NCBI GenBank assembly: GCA_031275405.1
Contig: JAISOV010000006.1
Location: 84,379-148,378, forward strand
Length of the DNA stretch: 64,000 bases
Source of the DNA: Clostridium sp.
Lineage (GTDB): Bacteria; Bacillota; Clostridia; Lachnospirales; Lachnospiraceae
Reading direction: 5' to 3'
The translations under genes and the position numbers were made by a program. Under the pieces are notes generated by a model. That model did not search any database. It was given only the letters and a program-made list of their open reading frames with translations, and was not told where the DNA came from. Position 1 is the stretch's first letter; each line of letters begins with the position of its first letter. Shown one piece after another: positions 63,111-64,000 of this stretch.

Positions 63111-64000
63111 ATGAGAAAATGCGGCGTGTTACTACCGATTTTCAGTATTCCGTCTCATTATGGGATCGGAAGCTTTTCCAGGCAGGCTTACGAATTCGTG
63201 GATTTTCTGGAACAGGCAGGGCAGAAGCTTTGGCAGATTCTGCCTCTTGGCCCTACCAGCTATGGGGATTCCCCGTACCAGTCCTTTTCCACGTTTGCCG
63301 GAAACCCTTATTATATTGATCTGGAAACGCTGGTCGCGGACGGGTATCTGGAGCGGGAAGAGTGCGACGAAGCGGATTTCGGGAACCGGAAAGACTCCAT
63401 TGATTATGCCAGGCTTTACCGGTCTCGCTTTGCCGTATTGAAAAAAGCATATCAACGCGCCTTGGAAAAAGGCATTGAGCAAAGACCGGAGTACAGGGAG
63501 TTCCTGTCTAAGAATGCCTACTGGCTGGAGGATTATGCCCTGTACATGGCGGTGAAATCCCATTTTCAGGGGAACGGCTGGGAGCTGTGGGAAAAAGGGA
63601 TCCGTCTGCGGGAAAAAGAGAGCCTGGAACAATATGCGGCTTCCCAGAAAGAAGAGATCGGCTTTTTCCGGTTCCTCCAGTACCTTTTTTCCGCGCAGTG
63701 GAAAGCGCTCAAGGCTTACGCCAATGGAAAGGGCATAGAAATCATAGGCGACATCCCCATCTATGTGGCGTTTGACAGCGCGGACACCTGGGCGAATCCC
63801 CGGCTCTTCCTGCTGGACGAAGAATGCCGGCCGACCGGGGTGGCGGGCTGTCCGCCGGACGCCTTTTCCGCCACGGGGCAGCTGTGGGGCAATCCCCTGT
63901 ATGACTGGGGGTACCACAGAAAAACCGGGTATGAGTGGTGGCGGAAGCGCATTACATACTGCTATGAGTTATATGACATTGTACGCATTGACCATTTCCG
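63111..64000 (+). CDS. malQ: 4-alpha-glucanotransferase (cut by window end)
   Basis: The first 296 codons of an amylomaltase, open to the window end. It begins MRKCGVLLPIFSIPSHYGIGSF and shows LPLGPTSYGDSPYQSFSTFAGNPYYIDLE, IGDIPIYVAFDSADTWANP and, at the edge, YDIVRIDHF with the start of the catalytic region. The enzyme transfers alpha-1,4-glucan segments between maltodextrins and works with glgP. GGGGAGC lies before ATG 63111. The full protein should be about 500 residues, so roughly 40 percent is missing. Confidence 0.95.
   Translation, partial: MRKCGVLLPIFSIPSHYGIGSFSRQAYEFVDFLEQAGQKLWQILPLGPTSYGDSPYQSFSTFAGNPYYIDLETLVADGYLEREECDEADFGNRKDSIDYARLYRSRFAVLKKAYQRALEKGIEQRPEYREFLSKNAYWLEDYALYMAVKSHFQGNGWELWEKGIRLREKESLEQYAASQKEEIGFFRFLQYLFSAQWKALKAYANGKGIEIIGDIPIYVAFDSADTWANPRLFLLDEECRPTGVAGCPPDAFSATGQLWGNPLYDWGYHRKTGYEWWRKRITYCYELYDIVRIDHF

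Overview
The window looks like a chromosome segment of a moderately GC-rich gut-type Clostridium relative, probably Lachnospiraceae. The basis is the mix of PPi-type phosphofructokinase, a Gly/Cys-rich small protein, large two-part solute-binding lipoproteins, AGGAGG-type ribosome sites and Firmicutes housekeeping order. The family assignment is inference from gene content, not from a marker gene.

Layout. 1-6.0 kb: a 3' gene fragment, tRNA-Leu(CAA), a small secreted-type ORF, a zinc-ribbon protein, a TPM-domain protein, a secreted protein and a stand-alone EIIC-like transporter. 6.0-20.4 kb: the most unusual region, a nitrogenase-like locus. It holds agmatine deiminase-like, N-carbamoylputrescine amidase-like and D-aminoacylase-like enzymes, a PotD-like binding lipoprotein, a NifD/NifK-like pair, a complete polar-amino-acid-type ABC importer, a NifX-like protein and a second NifD/NifK-like (NifEN-like) pair, closed by a 94-bp tandem repeat array. 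No NifH or NifB is present in the window. 20.4-24.8 kb: TraX-like, MATE, Mbeg1-like and class I amidotransferase genes. 25.0-31.3 kb: an F-type ATP synthase operon in which the C-terminal half of delta is fused to the N-terminus of alpha and no separate atpH exists. 31.3-35.6 kb: leuS, two small cytosolic proteins and a Gly/Cys-rich protein. 36-45.2 kb: a membrane-system cluster (two giant binding lipoproteins, one MalG-like permease, an HlyD-like adaptor, a MacB-core protein) lacking the second permease and any ATPase. 45.4-51.7 kb: an AT-rich accessory island with IS1595 and IS30 remnants, duplicated leader segments, a small secreted protein, an ABC-2 transporter and a frameshifted secreted-protein gene. 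51.8-55.5 kb: a heterodimeric ABC exporter on the minus strand. 55.9-64 kb: glycolysis and glycogen breakdown (gpmI, eno, PPi-PFK, glgP, malQ running off the end).

How the nitrogenase-like locus may work. In the first pair the NifD-like protein keeps residues that align, by spacing, with all three P-cluster cysteines and with both cofactor ligands of NifD (Cys275 and His442). It replaces the substrate-pocket Gln191 and His195. The second NifD-like protein keeps the cysteines but has no His at the 442 position, which is reminiscent of the scaffold NifE, and it lies just after a NifX-like gene. My inference is a catalytic pair plus a scaffold or second catalytic pair, fed by dedicated importers and acting on an imported small nitrogen- or sulfur-containing compound rather than on N2. 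The reductase (NifH-like) and NifB must be supplied from elsewhere if this is right. All alignments were done by eye.
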